Assembly: GCA_025201765.1 (NCBI GenBank)
Contig: MU623591.1
Span: forward strand, 1-31,321
Length of the DNA: 31,321 nucleotides
Direction of reading: 5' to 3'
DNA from: Daldinia sp. FL1419
Lineage: Eukaryota > Ascomycota > Sordariomycetes > Xylariales > Hypoxylaceae
Position numbers and translations under genes: made by a program. The notes beneath the pieces are model-generated. The model was not told where the DNA came from and did not search any database. It worked only from the letters and a program-made list of their open reading frames with translations. Position 1 is the stretch's first letter; every line of letters starts with the position of its first letter. Shown here piece by piece: positions 1-11,300 of this stretch.

Positions 1-605
1 TTTTAAAAATTATATAAAATTTAAATTAAATAAAATTTTTTTTTTAAAATTTTATTTATATTTAAAAAATATATAAATATATTTTAAAAATATTTATTTT
101 ATATATTAATTAAATCTTTTAAAATAAATTTTTTATATAATTATATTATATTAATTTAATATATATTTTTATTTTTTTATAAATATCTTAATATTTTTTA
201 AAAAATTTTAATTTAATTTTTTATTATTATAAATTACAAAATTATTATATATAATAAAATATTAAAAAATAAAATTTATTTATTTATTACTAATCCAATT
301 TACCTAAAATATATTACAAATATCCAATTAAAAAAAAAATAAAATATAATAATAATAAATAATATTTTTTTATAATATTATTTTATAAAATATATTTAAT
401 AAATTTATTAATTTAATAAATAAATAAATAATATAAATATTTAATAAATTATTATTTATTATATTATATTAAGGGTATTTTATTATTTAAAAAATATTAT
501 TATATAATATTTAAAGAATAATCTTTAATAAATTTTTAATTAATATTTATATAAATTTTATTATTATTTTTTAAAATTTTTATTAATTTTTTTTAATATT
601 AATAT
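1..605. other. AT-rich, RIP-like degraded flank of the retrotransposon
   Basis: Almost pure A/T with no usable reading frame. The one recognisable piece is at 283-329, which matches 29071-29117 on the far side of the island in the same orientation (9 mismatches in 47 positions, 7 of them transitions). This points to a second, unidentified repeat family in which the Copia element inserted. Confidence 0.6.
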
Positions 606-821
606 TGATGGTTATATGTTATTAGGTATTGTAGACCCTTGTAGTAAGTAAAAGAGGTATTATATAATTAGTATATTGTGTATATAAAGGTTTTAAACCT
701 ATTAAGTTTAGAGTAGATAGTTTTTTTTTTTAGGATTTATAAATATATAGGTTTTATTATATTATTTTATTTGTTATTTATTTTTATTATTATTTCTTTT
801 ATATATATATTTAATTTAATA
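606..821 (+). repeat. 5' LTR (216 bp) of the left Copia element
   Basis: Begins TGATGG and ends TTTAATTTAATA. It aligns without gaps to 6991-7206 and to the reverse complement of 30072-30287. Differences are mostly C/T and G/A. A TATA-like stretch (tatataaagg, about 678-687) is a candidate promoter. The ancestral 3' end CCCAACA, still seen in the other two copies, is here decayed to TTTAATA. Confidence 0.85.
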
Positions 822-1740
822 TTGATTAATATTATTTGAATATAGTAATATAGATTAGTAAGGAAGAGTTATTGTTATAATAATTCAAAAGATCTTATTA
901 TAATAATATAAGTAATAATAATATTTCATTTTTTATTAAATCTTTTTTTTATAATGAATTATCATTATTTTATACTGTTATAAAAATCTTCCCCCAAATT
1001 CCTATTATTTTATTATAATTAAAATTTATTATTTTTTTATTTTATAATGTTATAAAGAAAGTAATTGGAGAGATTGGTTTAAAGCCAATCTTTTAATAAT
1101 AAGGTCTTTTTTAATTAAGAAAATATAAATAAGTTAAGGAAATTATTTAAATATATTTTTGAATAATTTATATTAGTATAATAATTTAATTATAATTTAA
1201 TAAGATTTAAAATAATAAATTTTAAAAATATTATAATATAAGAAAAAATAATTTAAATATTATATATTTTAATTAATTGGGAAGAAATTGATTGGAATTA
1301 AATTTATATTTAAATAATTAATAAAGTATTAAATAAATTTAAAAAATATTTTAAAGGTTTTTTGGATATAAATTTTGTAAAATTATTAAAGTAAATTTAA
1401 TTAATATTAAGAATGATATTAATAAGAAAAGGTATATATGTGAAAAAGAATAATATTAATTTTTTTGTAATCCTTAAATTTTTTTTAATTAAAAATAAAT
1501 TATTTTTATAGAATTATAGAAAATTTAAAGAAATTAAATTAAAGTGGTTAATAATAGTAACATAAAGAATCTTAATTTATAAAATTGATAAAGGAATAGT
1601 TTATTTTGATTTTATTTATTTTATAAATTTAAGAATATTAATATAATAATAATTGAAAATTTTTAATTTGGTAATACCTATAAATTAGATTTTATATTTA
1701 GGTTATATCTTTGATTTTAATATTATCCCTCTTAATATAT

Positions 1741-2148
1741 TGAACCGGGGTAGTGTGATTATGTAATAGGTCCTACCCTGCAAAGATCCTATTAGCCTCC
1801 ATAGAGCCTACCCTTCTCAGGTTCTTACAAGCTTATATAGATATAAATAAGCCTTCAGGAGTTATTTTCTTATTTAATTAAATTAAATTTATAAAGATTA
1901 TCACATTCTTTTTATAAATTTTACAATAATTTATAAATTTGCTCTTTTATTGAATATACTATCTATCCAACTTCGTACGCGTTACTATTGGCAAGTAGTC
2001 ACTTCTATTAAATCTTTTGCCTAATTATTTTAATACTTTTTTCAGGATATAGTCACCTTATATCCTCTGGTTTATACAGCCTTTGGTTTGATATGGGTTA
2101 GTTGAAGTATAGGGCATATCCTGCAGGAGTTATTAGAGCTCCTGTTCA
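1741..2148. mobile_element. Nested, weakly mutated insert; probable solo LTR
   Basis: This 408-bp segment sits inside the Copia internal region and has clearly more G and C than its surroundings. It starts TGAACCGGGG and ends CTCCTGTTCA, so it has TG...CA ends with a short terminal inverted repeat (TGAAC/GTTCA). The 4-bp flanks on both sides are atat, a weak signal in AT-rich DNA. It contains a perfect 8-bp-arm hairpin (aggatata at 2044-2051, tatatcct at 2059-2066) and a second 6-bp-arm hairpin near 2124-2144. No open frame is present. The simplest reading is a solo LTR of another family that landed after most RIP had happened. A non-autonomous element is the alternative. Confidence 0.5.
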
Positions 2149-4320
2149 ATATTTATTATTTAATTATAATATATATTAGTTATTTTTTATGAAAAATAAT
2201 TTACTTTTTTTTTATAATATTAATTATAATAATAACTTTTTTTATTTTATTTTAATATATTATATATTAATTAAAATTAATAAAGGATATTAATTCAATA
2301 ATATTTACCCTTTTAATAATAAATATTAAATTATTAATATTTATTTAATTAATAAAGGATATTAATTTTTTAATATTTAATTAATTAATAAAAGATATTA
2401 AATATTTAATATTTATTATATTAATAAAGGAATTAAAGTAATTAATAATTAATAAATATTATACCCTTTTTTCCCCTTTTTATTCTACAAAGACTTCCTC
2501 TATTCTACCTAATATCAAAGAATAACTTTAATTATAATATCAATTTTATATAAGGATAATAATAATTCCTTTCCCTTCCAGGAAATAAATTTGGACCCTT
2601 TGGACTACCATTAGCTAATTCATTCTTACCTTTAAAACCACCTCTACAACCAAGCGCAAAAAACTAATTTAATAGAGGATACAATTTTTCTTACCTAATA
2701 ATATAATTATTTAAACTTATGGGTAATTTATTAAAATAAGTTTTTATACTAATTAGAAATATTTATTATTAAATTTTTTATAAAATTTTTCTTTAATAAA
2801 TATTTAATAAAATATATTTATTTATTATAATAAATTATTTTAAAAAAATTTAAAATAAAAAGTTTAATTATATAAATAAATTATATAATATCTTTAAAAA
2901 TAAATTTCAATTTTTTTTAAATATATATTATTTAAGAAGGATATGATAAATATAATTTTATATTTTATTTTCCATTATTTTCTTTAAAAGAGTAATATTA
3001 TATTTTATTTATAAAGTTTTTTAATATTAATATTTTATAAATATATATTTAATTATAAAATAATATTTTAATATTATTATAATTAAATTATTATAATTTT
3101 TTTAAATATTAAAATAAAAAAATAAAATTAAGGGAAGAATAATATTTAAATTTTTAAAAATTTTATTAATAAATTATTATTATATTAAAAAATATTTAAT
3201 TTAAAATTTAAAAGAAAATAGTAATTTATAATAATAATTTAATATGCTTATTAATTATTATTTAAATTCCAATTTGGTTTTTTTGAATTAATAGTTTAAA
3301 TTGAAGAATTAATTGATAGATTTTAAATATTAATTAAAAATCATAATTTAATAAAAAAAATAAAATAATTTTTAATTAAAAGAAATAATAATTATAAGGA
3401 TAATATGTTCTATATTAAATATAAATATTATTATAATAATAAAAATAGTAAATATAATTTTAAATAACTTTTAAAAATATAAAAATATTATTATTAAATA
3501 TATAAAAAAAAAAAATATTAATTTATTATATATCCAAAATACAAATATAAAAAAGTCAGAGAAGAATGGAAAATTAGAAAAGGTTTTTTTAAAAAGAATT
3601 ATTTAATATTCTTAATTAATTATAAAAGATTTATAAATATAAATTTAGAAATTAATTAGTTAGAAAATAAAAAAATTAATTTATAAATTAATTTGGATAA
3701 TAATAATAAATTATTTATAATTATAATTTATTTATTTAATTAAACCTTTTAATATTATATTAATAACCTTTTTTTATTTAATAATTTAAAATAGAATTCC
3801 ATTTTTATTTTAAATAGGTATATTAAAAATATATTTTAGGATATTATATTTAATATTAGAGCAGTTTGTGTATTAATTGTTAGGAAAGGTTAATATTTTA
3901 TTTTTATTAATGAATATTTGGATAAGAATTTGAAAATAAATATTAATTAAATTGGAAAAGCCAATATTAAATTTAGTGATAAATTATTTATTAAATTATT
4001 TAAAATAATTATTATTAATATATTTATTAATTAAATAAATTTTTATGTTATAGAAATTAATATTTTCTTTTTTTTTTAAGGATATGGATTAATTAGGAAT
4101 ATATTTTAATAATGTAATTAATTAATTAATTTATAAAGATGATATAATAATTAAGGTTATATAAAAATAGGGATATTTGTGGTTTTATTTTAAAGATATT
4201 ATTTTTTTTATAAAGATTGAATTATAATGGTTATATATTTATTTTGGTTATTTATTAGTTGATAAGTTATATATCTTATTAGATAAAGTAGGTTATGATA
4301 TTAATATTAATAATATTAAA

Positions 4321-4623
4321 AAAATTAATAAGTTTTGTTATTATTATTAAATTAAGGGTAAAGTTTTATAATGGTTTAAATTTAATTTAAAAAATCTTAA
4401 TTTAAATTTTAATTATAAAATAATTATTAATATTATATATTTTAATAAATATCTTGTTTTATATATAATCAATATAGTTATTGGATTCCAAATAATATGT
4501 TTTATAAAGATGATCTTAATTAAAGAAATTTGGGAAATGTTTAAATAATGTTGGATTGATATTTATTTTAGATTTTTTGATATAATTATTTATAATATTA
4601 GTATTAATTTTAATAATATTAAG
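4321..4623 (+). pseudogene. Copia integrase relic (pol)
   Basis: Reading from 4321 gives about 100 codons in one frame with only RIP-type TAA stops. The translation shows K-F-C-Y-Y-Y-stop-I-K-G-K (the tail of the zinc-binding HHCC region), then a stretch ending N-I-I-Y-F. Further on are I-W-E-M-F-K-stop-C-W-I-D-I-Y-F-R-F-F-D (4519-4581) and N-I-S-I-N-F-N-N. The order and spacing of these pieces fit the integrase core of fungal Ty1/Copia elements. The Asp codons expected in the core read as Asn where GAT has become AAT. Recognition is from memory of the family, not from a search. Confidence 0.65.
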
Positions 4624-6329
4624 TTTAGGAATAAAATATATATTATAAAAATTATTTATTATTAAATATTGGTAAAAGTTTATTAATTTATTAATAAAGT
4701 AGAAGAATATTATAGCCTTATTTATAGAGTTTACAAAATTATTATAGATGAATTTTAAGGTTTTAATTTAAAAGTATTATAATTATAGATGGTTATTAAA
4801 GTAATAAATAATATTATTAATCTAAATAATTTAATCTTTATTCTTTTAGTTTTTGGTGCATATTTTAGAATTAATATAGATTTATTATTTATTTCTTTTT
4901 AAATTATAAAAATACAAATTATTTAAAAGATAATAATTAAAATTAAAAAAATTAAGTTATAATGGTTAATTAAAAATATTTTAAATATAAGGAATAGTTT
5001 AAATACTTAAAAAATTCTATTTATATCATTTTTAATAAGTAATAAAATTTTAATTTATTAAGAAAAAAGTAGTTAAAAAGACTTTTATAAAATAATTACA
5101 ATCATTAATAAAAATATAACTATCATTTTAAACATATTTGATAAAACATTTATATTTAAAAACTCTTATATTAAACTTTATATATAATTAAAGAAAATAT
5201 TTATACCCATTAAATAATTAAAATTCAAATTACTTAAATTTAATTTCAATTTTAATAATTATAAGTTCATTTTAGAAGAAGAATTTATGTATATTAATAA
5301 TCTTTCCCATATAATTATAATATATCTTTTTAATAAGGAATGGATTAATTTTGTTTTAACCTTTTAATTATAAATAAATAAAAAAATAATTATATTTAAA
5401 AAATTATATAAAATATCAAATTTAAAAAAATTAAATATCCTATTTAAAAATAATATTTTATAATTAAAAATATATAATCCAGTAATATATTAAGATATTA
5501 TATTATTTAAATTATAAATAATTTATAAAATTAAAGGTAAAAATATTTCCTTTTTATATAAAAAATTAAAATTAATAATCCAAAATTATAATAACCTTAA
5601 TAAAAAATTTATTATAATTTATACATTTATTATTTAAAGGGTTAATTAACATCTTATATTAATTTTAATATTATTTTTATATTAATAAAAAATAAAAATC
5701 ATAATAAAAAATATTATTATAATATATATTCAATCCAAAATACTAATATAACAAATAATCTACATATATTTATTAACCAAATTAAAAAATAAATATTCCA
5801 AAAAAATGTTATTACATATCATAAAACTACTATATAAACTCATTAAATTTAATACATATTAATTTAAAATTTATTTTTAATATTATTAACATAAATTATA
5901 TATAAAATTCTTAATATTCAACCTTTATTTATTAATTATTAATTTAAAATCCTTCAAAATTATTAATTTATAAATAAATAATATCTTTAATATTAATATT
6001 ATAAAATTCCTTATAATTAAAAATAAAATATTTAATAAAATTAATATTAAGGTATATTTCTAAAAGATATTAAATAAGGGAATAAAAGATTTTAATAACA
6101 TTTATATTACAATTTATAATAATAATTATAAAATCTTAACTACCTAAAAAAATCAAATTAAAAAACTTAAACCATTAAATATCAAAATTATAAATATAAT
6201 TAATAAATTTATAAAACAAAAGGTTTAAAAAACTTATATCACTTCTATATATTAACCCAAAACAACTTTCAATTATTTAATTACCATTTAATATCAAAAA
6301 TTAAGAACCAAAAAAATCAAAGCTCTAAA

Positions 6330-6620
6330 TATTAAAATCACCTAACAAATAAATAACAAAACCTATAAATTTAAATACATTAAATTAAACCCCTAAAATT
6401 TCCATTTATATATCTTCATCAACAACTTATTCACAAATAATAAAAACCTTAATTTATAAATTAAATATATTATTATTCTAAATAATAAAAAATTAATAAA
6501 TCAAAATAATAAAATTAAAATTACTAATAATATAATCTATTAATTATTTATTAAATATAAATATATTATTTATAATATATTTATTAATAAAATATATAAT
6601 ATAATCTAAAATTTTAATAT
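6330..6620 (+). pseudogene. Copia RNase H relic (pol 3' end)
   Basis: The frame through 6421 reads I-N-N-L-F-T-N-N-K-N-L-N-L-stop-I-K-Y-I-I-I-L. It continues with I-Y-stop-L-F-I-K-Y-K-Y and N-I-F-I-N-K-I-Y. The pattern N-N-K-x-L-x-x-x-I-x-Y-I-I-x-L followed by a K-x-K-x block and then x-x-E/K-I/L-Y fits Copia RNase H, with Asp and Glu codons converted by G-to-A change. The homologous stretch in the right copy (about 30690-31060, minus strand) keeps different bases, so the two support each other. It lies about 370 bp from the 3' LTR, as expected. Confidence 0.65.
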
Positions 6621-6990
6621 AAGATATATTATATATTATATTATTAACATTATATTAAAACATCTCTCATTTCCTAAAATTCCTTTCATTTTCTATATCA
6701 ATTCATTCTCTTTATATCAATACTTAATATAAATAAATATTATTAATAAAAAAAAGTTAATAATAAACTTTATAATTTTAAAATAATTATATAAAAATAA
6801 AGAAATAAATAATATTCACTAAATCTACAGAATTTATAACCCAATTAATATAATAATAAAAATTTCTCTTAATAAAATTATAAAAATATTAATAAAAAAT
6901 AACTAAATTAATTTACATTTAAAAAATTAAATAAAATAAAAAATTAATAATAATTTACAACCTATTATTTACAAAAAAAAATAAAATAAA

Positions 6991-7206
6991 TAATAATTAT
7001 ATATTATTAAATATTATAAATCCTTATAATAAATAAAAAAAATATTACATAATTAATATATTATATATATAAAGATTTTAAATCTATTAAATTTAAAATA
7101 AATAATTTTCTTCTTTAGGATTTATAAATATATAAATTTTATTATATTATTTTATTTATTATTTACTTTTACTATTATTTCTCTTATACATACGTTTAGC
7201 CCAACA
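6991..7206 (+). repeat. 3' LTR (216 bp) of the left Copia element
   Basis: Gap-free match to 606-821. Starts taataattata (decayed from TGATGGTTATA) and ends TTTAGCCCAACA. Here G-to-A changes dominate, whereas the 5' LTR shows more C-to-T near its end. Confidence 0.85.
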
Positions 7207-7931
7207 CATATATAAAGATTATATATGAATGGTTCATATATAACTAGGTATGTAGGTAGGTAAAGTACCTAGTTAAGTTAGGAGGTATATATGTGATATA
7301 TTAAGTATAATTTTTATCAAATATAATTTATTAAATTGATCAACTAATGGTAACACAGGGACTTATACCCTTATACCAGTTAATATCCCCAATTATTCCT
7401 TAACTTCTCCAATATCTGCTCCAACATCCACATAACATCATTAATTAGAATGGACCAATATCTGTGTAATTAATTATGATATATATATAAATTACTAACC
7501 TTAGACGTTTTAATGCTTATTCTCTTTCCTAAATAGTTTATCTTATTTCAACGTTAATTTTAATCTTTAGAGGAAAAGGCTCTGGAAAAAGAGGAAAAGC
7601 TAAATCATCCTTTATTTTGTTTCCCCCCTGCAAAATGCAGATTGTATTGTCACACTATCACATTGCAGCATAAGACAAGGCTATTGACGCGAAACGAAAC
7701 CATGGGCCATCTTTACCCAAGTGCTAAATGTTCCTACAAGTGGAGGGAAATCCGTAGTCAGAAGCGGAAAGGAACAATAGCCGAACAGAAGTCCCCGGAC
7801 AAAGGCGGATGGATTCCGAGTTCGACCTCCGAGGCTGGGCGGAAGTTTAGACGGGCGCCACCACGGCTGGCCGGCTACCCGGCTACCTAGGTCTGACAAA
7901 TACCGTGCCCTATTCGGACTAAAGCCAATTT
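7207..7931. other. AT-rich to GC-balanced transition, no gene seen
   Basis: Composition shifts to normal over about 400 bp. Two small inverted repeats lie next to the LTR end: atatatgaa/ttcatatat (7221-7241, 3-bp loop) and aactaggta/tacctagtt (7242-7250 and 7266-7274). From 7640 on the sequence is ordinary island DNA with only short chance frames. Confidence 0.5.
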
Positions 7932-8356
7932 TTGCTCCTCCAGATACCGCCCGAGATACGGCTCAAGATATGGGAGTACGCATTAGGAGATGACGACGCG
8001 TGCATACTAAGAAAAGTAAATAAACTGGCACACGTGGTACTTCCGCGTGACCAAGGGAGACTCGACGAAGCGGATCAAAATAGTGGGCGCGCCTATCAAC
8101 CACTCTGGAGCGATAATGGGGCCAGGAGACGATATCTGACTGATAATGCGACGGCCGAATGTAACATGTTGACGTCCCTCCAAAGTTGCAAGCGGATGTA
8201 ACTTAGACATCACGAAATGAAAATGAGTACTACCGACGTTAACATTAAAAAAAATATAGGTATTCTGAAGCGTTAACATTACTATATAAGCGACACTTCA
8301 AGTTCGAAAAGATGGGAGCATTTTACCGCTTTCTCGCACTTTCGCCGACTGCGTGA
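7932..8356 (+). pseudogene. Broken 2EXR/F-box-like gene fragment
   Basis: The translation from 7932 opens L-L-Q-I-P-P-E-I-R-L-K-I-W-E-Y-A-L-G. This is the very characteristic N-terminal block of fungal 2EXR-type proteins of unknown function. The frame runs to a TAA at 8199-8201. Beyond it, protein-like pieces reappear in other frames: K-M-S-T-T-D-V-N-I near 8220-8247, then H-F-K-F-E-K-M-G-A-F-Y-R-F-L-A-L-S-P near 8294-8347. An in-frame stop sits immediately upstream (7920-7922) and there is no ATG before the conserved block. I read this as a decayed gene with at least one frameshift. An exon following an unseen intron is possible, because ctcctccag at the front also looks like a splice acceptor, but the later breaks would remain. 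Confidence 0.5.
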
Positions 8357-11300
8357 GGAAGGATAGGTGGATAGGTATTTATACGTAGGCAGTTGCCGAG
8401 CGGTTGCCTGGTTGCCTAGCAGCTGCACCCAGCTGCAGGAATCCACAATTCTAGGATGGCTATCTTGATAAGACCAAACAAGACTACGGTTATACGGATA
8501 GTTATACAGATATACAGATATGCAATCGCGTATTCTCTATGTATCCCAAAGCAGCCTTTTAGAGCCTAGATCCCAGGGTAACTTCCATGATCAAATTTTT
8601 GAAGCTCATAGGGCGACTGTCAGGGGTATAATCATTGATTATCAACGATTAGCCAATATGGCTATCAAGTCGTGCATTTCGAAGTTCAGCTGGCTGTTCT
8701 TTACGTAAGGCCCCATAGTTACATAATCAGTCAGAGTTCTTTGCAGATCAACGGTGTTGTTTCTACGCTTTTTCTCCGTCTCGCGGTATGTTCTAGGCGG
8801 TGGCCCCCGACGTAACTCGTAGTAATAGTTCAACTTAGTTATGGTTTATATATGATATAAGATTCCGGCTTCTATCGGAATTATCATTACTACCTAAGAA
8901 GTTCCAATCGTTGTTTGCTAGTGTACGCAGTAATCGGAAGACCTCGATGAGTGACTAGGGATATGTGCCTTCCCGGGGGAAGTCTCGTAGAAGACAAGAG
9001 CTGCGACGTCGCTGAAAGTCATTGCTCCGAGTCATCACGAGGCACTATCGAAGCTAACCGAGGATAATTCGGGATATATATTTGCCAGTATGAATATATT
9101 TCTCAGAATAGGCGAGTGATCTCGAAGTCGCTTCCTAGTCTCTAGAGACGACAGCGTCGGTCGCGATCTAGGGCATCTCGGAATCCTGTTTTCATTGTCG
9201 CTCTACTCTTTAGCGTGCCATCTTCAGCCTTGTGATCCTCTCGCATAAGCAACCGCAAATGGATAGTGTCCTTGATCGCACTAATAAAAGATCCAATGAT
9301 GGAAGTCATCCTCAAAAATCCAACACGAAGATGTCACAGATACCGAATGCCGAGCGGAAGCCTGCTTCCTGTGGCTATAGAACCCCGAACGCACCGATGC
9401 CCCTTAAATTTCCAAAAGCTTGGAAGGCGAACGAAATCAGTGGCTCTACTAGTTTTAGCTGCATATCAAAAAGTTGTTAATTGCTTCGGGATCTTATCGA
9501 CTATCTAGGTATAGTCTATTTGTGCTCCGAAGTACTGGGAAGAGACGGAATTCCCCATGTTTTATTAAACATCACTGGTTTAGGTAGGTACCTAGAATCT
9601 AGATATATAGGTAGCCGTGTATTTTGGTGGCCTCTGGGTAGACTCTGGTTTGGTCTAGTAGTTGTAATTGCACCATGAAGAATGGTTGCAAATCATTTCA
9701 GTAGTCGGTATGAAAACTCGATATGCCTCCCTGAGATTCTAGAGACTTACGCTTTCAACGGCGATATCTTTCCCGGCGTATTCTATTTCTTAATAGACCC
9801 GTGTTGGCGGATGGCTGTTCAAATGCAACGTAATACTGAGGGGAGCATATGAAGGATACCTATACCCACAGCCGAATTTTGCAATGTCACCTAGATCAAA
9901 ACGCCTTTTTGAGTGCTTGAAGCTGTGTATCCACATCATACAACTAAATTACAACTCTCATGGTTTATCAGTAAACTACCTACCTACCTAGGAACCTAGG
10001 ATATATGCAGGTATGTCTATGAGCTACGAATGATGCCCGAGCGGGATGCCCGAAGCGGGATGTCCCCTCCTCTGATAGATGGGTCCATATCAAGTAGACT
10101 ATAATGGCCAAGAATTGGTACCCTGACGCTGATGCTTGACTTGTGCTAGGCACTGCAAGTTCAAGCAGGTCTCATAGGCCATCCCCAAGGGGTGAAGATT
10201 TAATCAGCTATAAACAGGGGCATTTCGCTTAAGATTACCGTTTGGCTTCACGGTACCGAAATAGATGCCGTTCGGAGAGGGTCACATTGCGTTTTTCGAT
10301 GATTGAAGCCCAGGAATGAAACGTCCCTGTCGACTATACGGGGTCCAAGTGAGGCATGCGCTAGACCAATGGTATCTACAGCCGTCGAAAGACTAAACGA
10401 CATATCCTCGCTTTCGCCTATTCAATATAGGATACTTGATTCGCTAATCCCTTTGACTCGGTGTCATATTTACTTACGGGGCTGTCGGGGAATCTTCAGG
10501 AACCCCTCGCTAGATAATTCTTCACCGATAGGATTGTCTGGTATAATATCTTGTACACCTGTAAGCCAGAATTGTTTCCTTCGGGCTGCATTGAACCATT
10601 TAGATCATTTGGGGGGCGTGCCCTAACATGTGACAATAATACGACCAGCTCTCATAGGATATCCATATAATATAATCATCTCTAATTTGAATTCATCTAG
10701 GTTTTGGGGTAATTACAAGGGGTGATCTACCTGTCACATTTGCTAGGGCCTTGTAGTTTATGGGAGAATCTGAAGGACACCTACCTATTACATATTAGAT
10801 AGATTGGCGTGATATTTGCTGGCTCTTTCTCGTACGAATCGGAACCCACACCACATCCAAGAACCGTGTTAACTAATTCACGATGCGGGTTTTCGGAAGT
10901 AGCAGTCTCTTAATTACCAAGAGAATTGCCTAAGTACCTACATAGCCAGCCCTAGCCAAAGACAACGGCTCGTAACGCTTCAACGAATCCGAGTCATGAC
11001 TACGGGGATCAATTACTGCTCCTCGATGCCGTCCGTTGATTAAAAACAAAATACGCAATCAAGGGAATAGGGCACGGACATGCCGAGTTAAAAATGACAA
11101 CGTGCTTGATTACCCATGACAGGCCGTGTGGATCATAGGTAGGAGATCCTTTAGGAATAAAGGAACAAGCCGGGTTTGCAAAAGCCTTTTAGCATTTCTT
11201 TTCTAGCACGAAGCTCCTATCATATCCTATATCGAGCACACCGAGACACAGCCGCGCTAAGCCCCGTTGCGGTAAAATTGACGACAAAGGGCGTATACGG

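Larger units (their letters stand above)
606..7206 (+). mobile_element. Degenerate Ty1/Copia LTR retrotransposon, full length
   Basis: The element has two 216-bp LTRs (606-821 and 6991-7206) and about 6.2 kb of internal sequence, including a nested 408-bp insert. Relics of integrase (about 4321-4623) and RNase H (about 6330-6620) lie in the Copia order, with integrase before RNase H and RNase H next to the 3' LTR. Every frame is riddled with TAA stops, and where I can follow the protein they fall where CAA codons would be expected, a RIP signature. The 5-bp flanks are aatat (601-605) and catat (7207-7211), matching at four of five positions, so a target-site duplication is possible but weak. 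A purine-rich stretch (about 6971-6990) precedes the 3' LTR, as a polypurine tract would. gag, protease and reverse transcriptase could not be located by eye. The element cannot be active. Confidence 0.85.

Noticed and set aside
606..7206. CRISPR-like or satellite array suggested by repeated AT words
   Set aside because: The repetition is only low complexity from C-to-T decay, with no regular unit-spacer spacing. The LTR structure explains the region.
7642..7899. Overlapping frames of 72-82 codons on both strands
   Set aside because: No recognisable motif. They start and stop without splice signals or promoter context and shadow each other.
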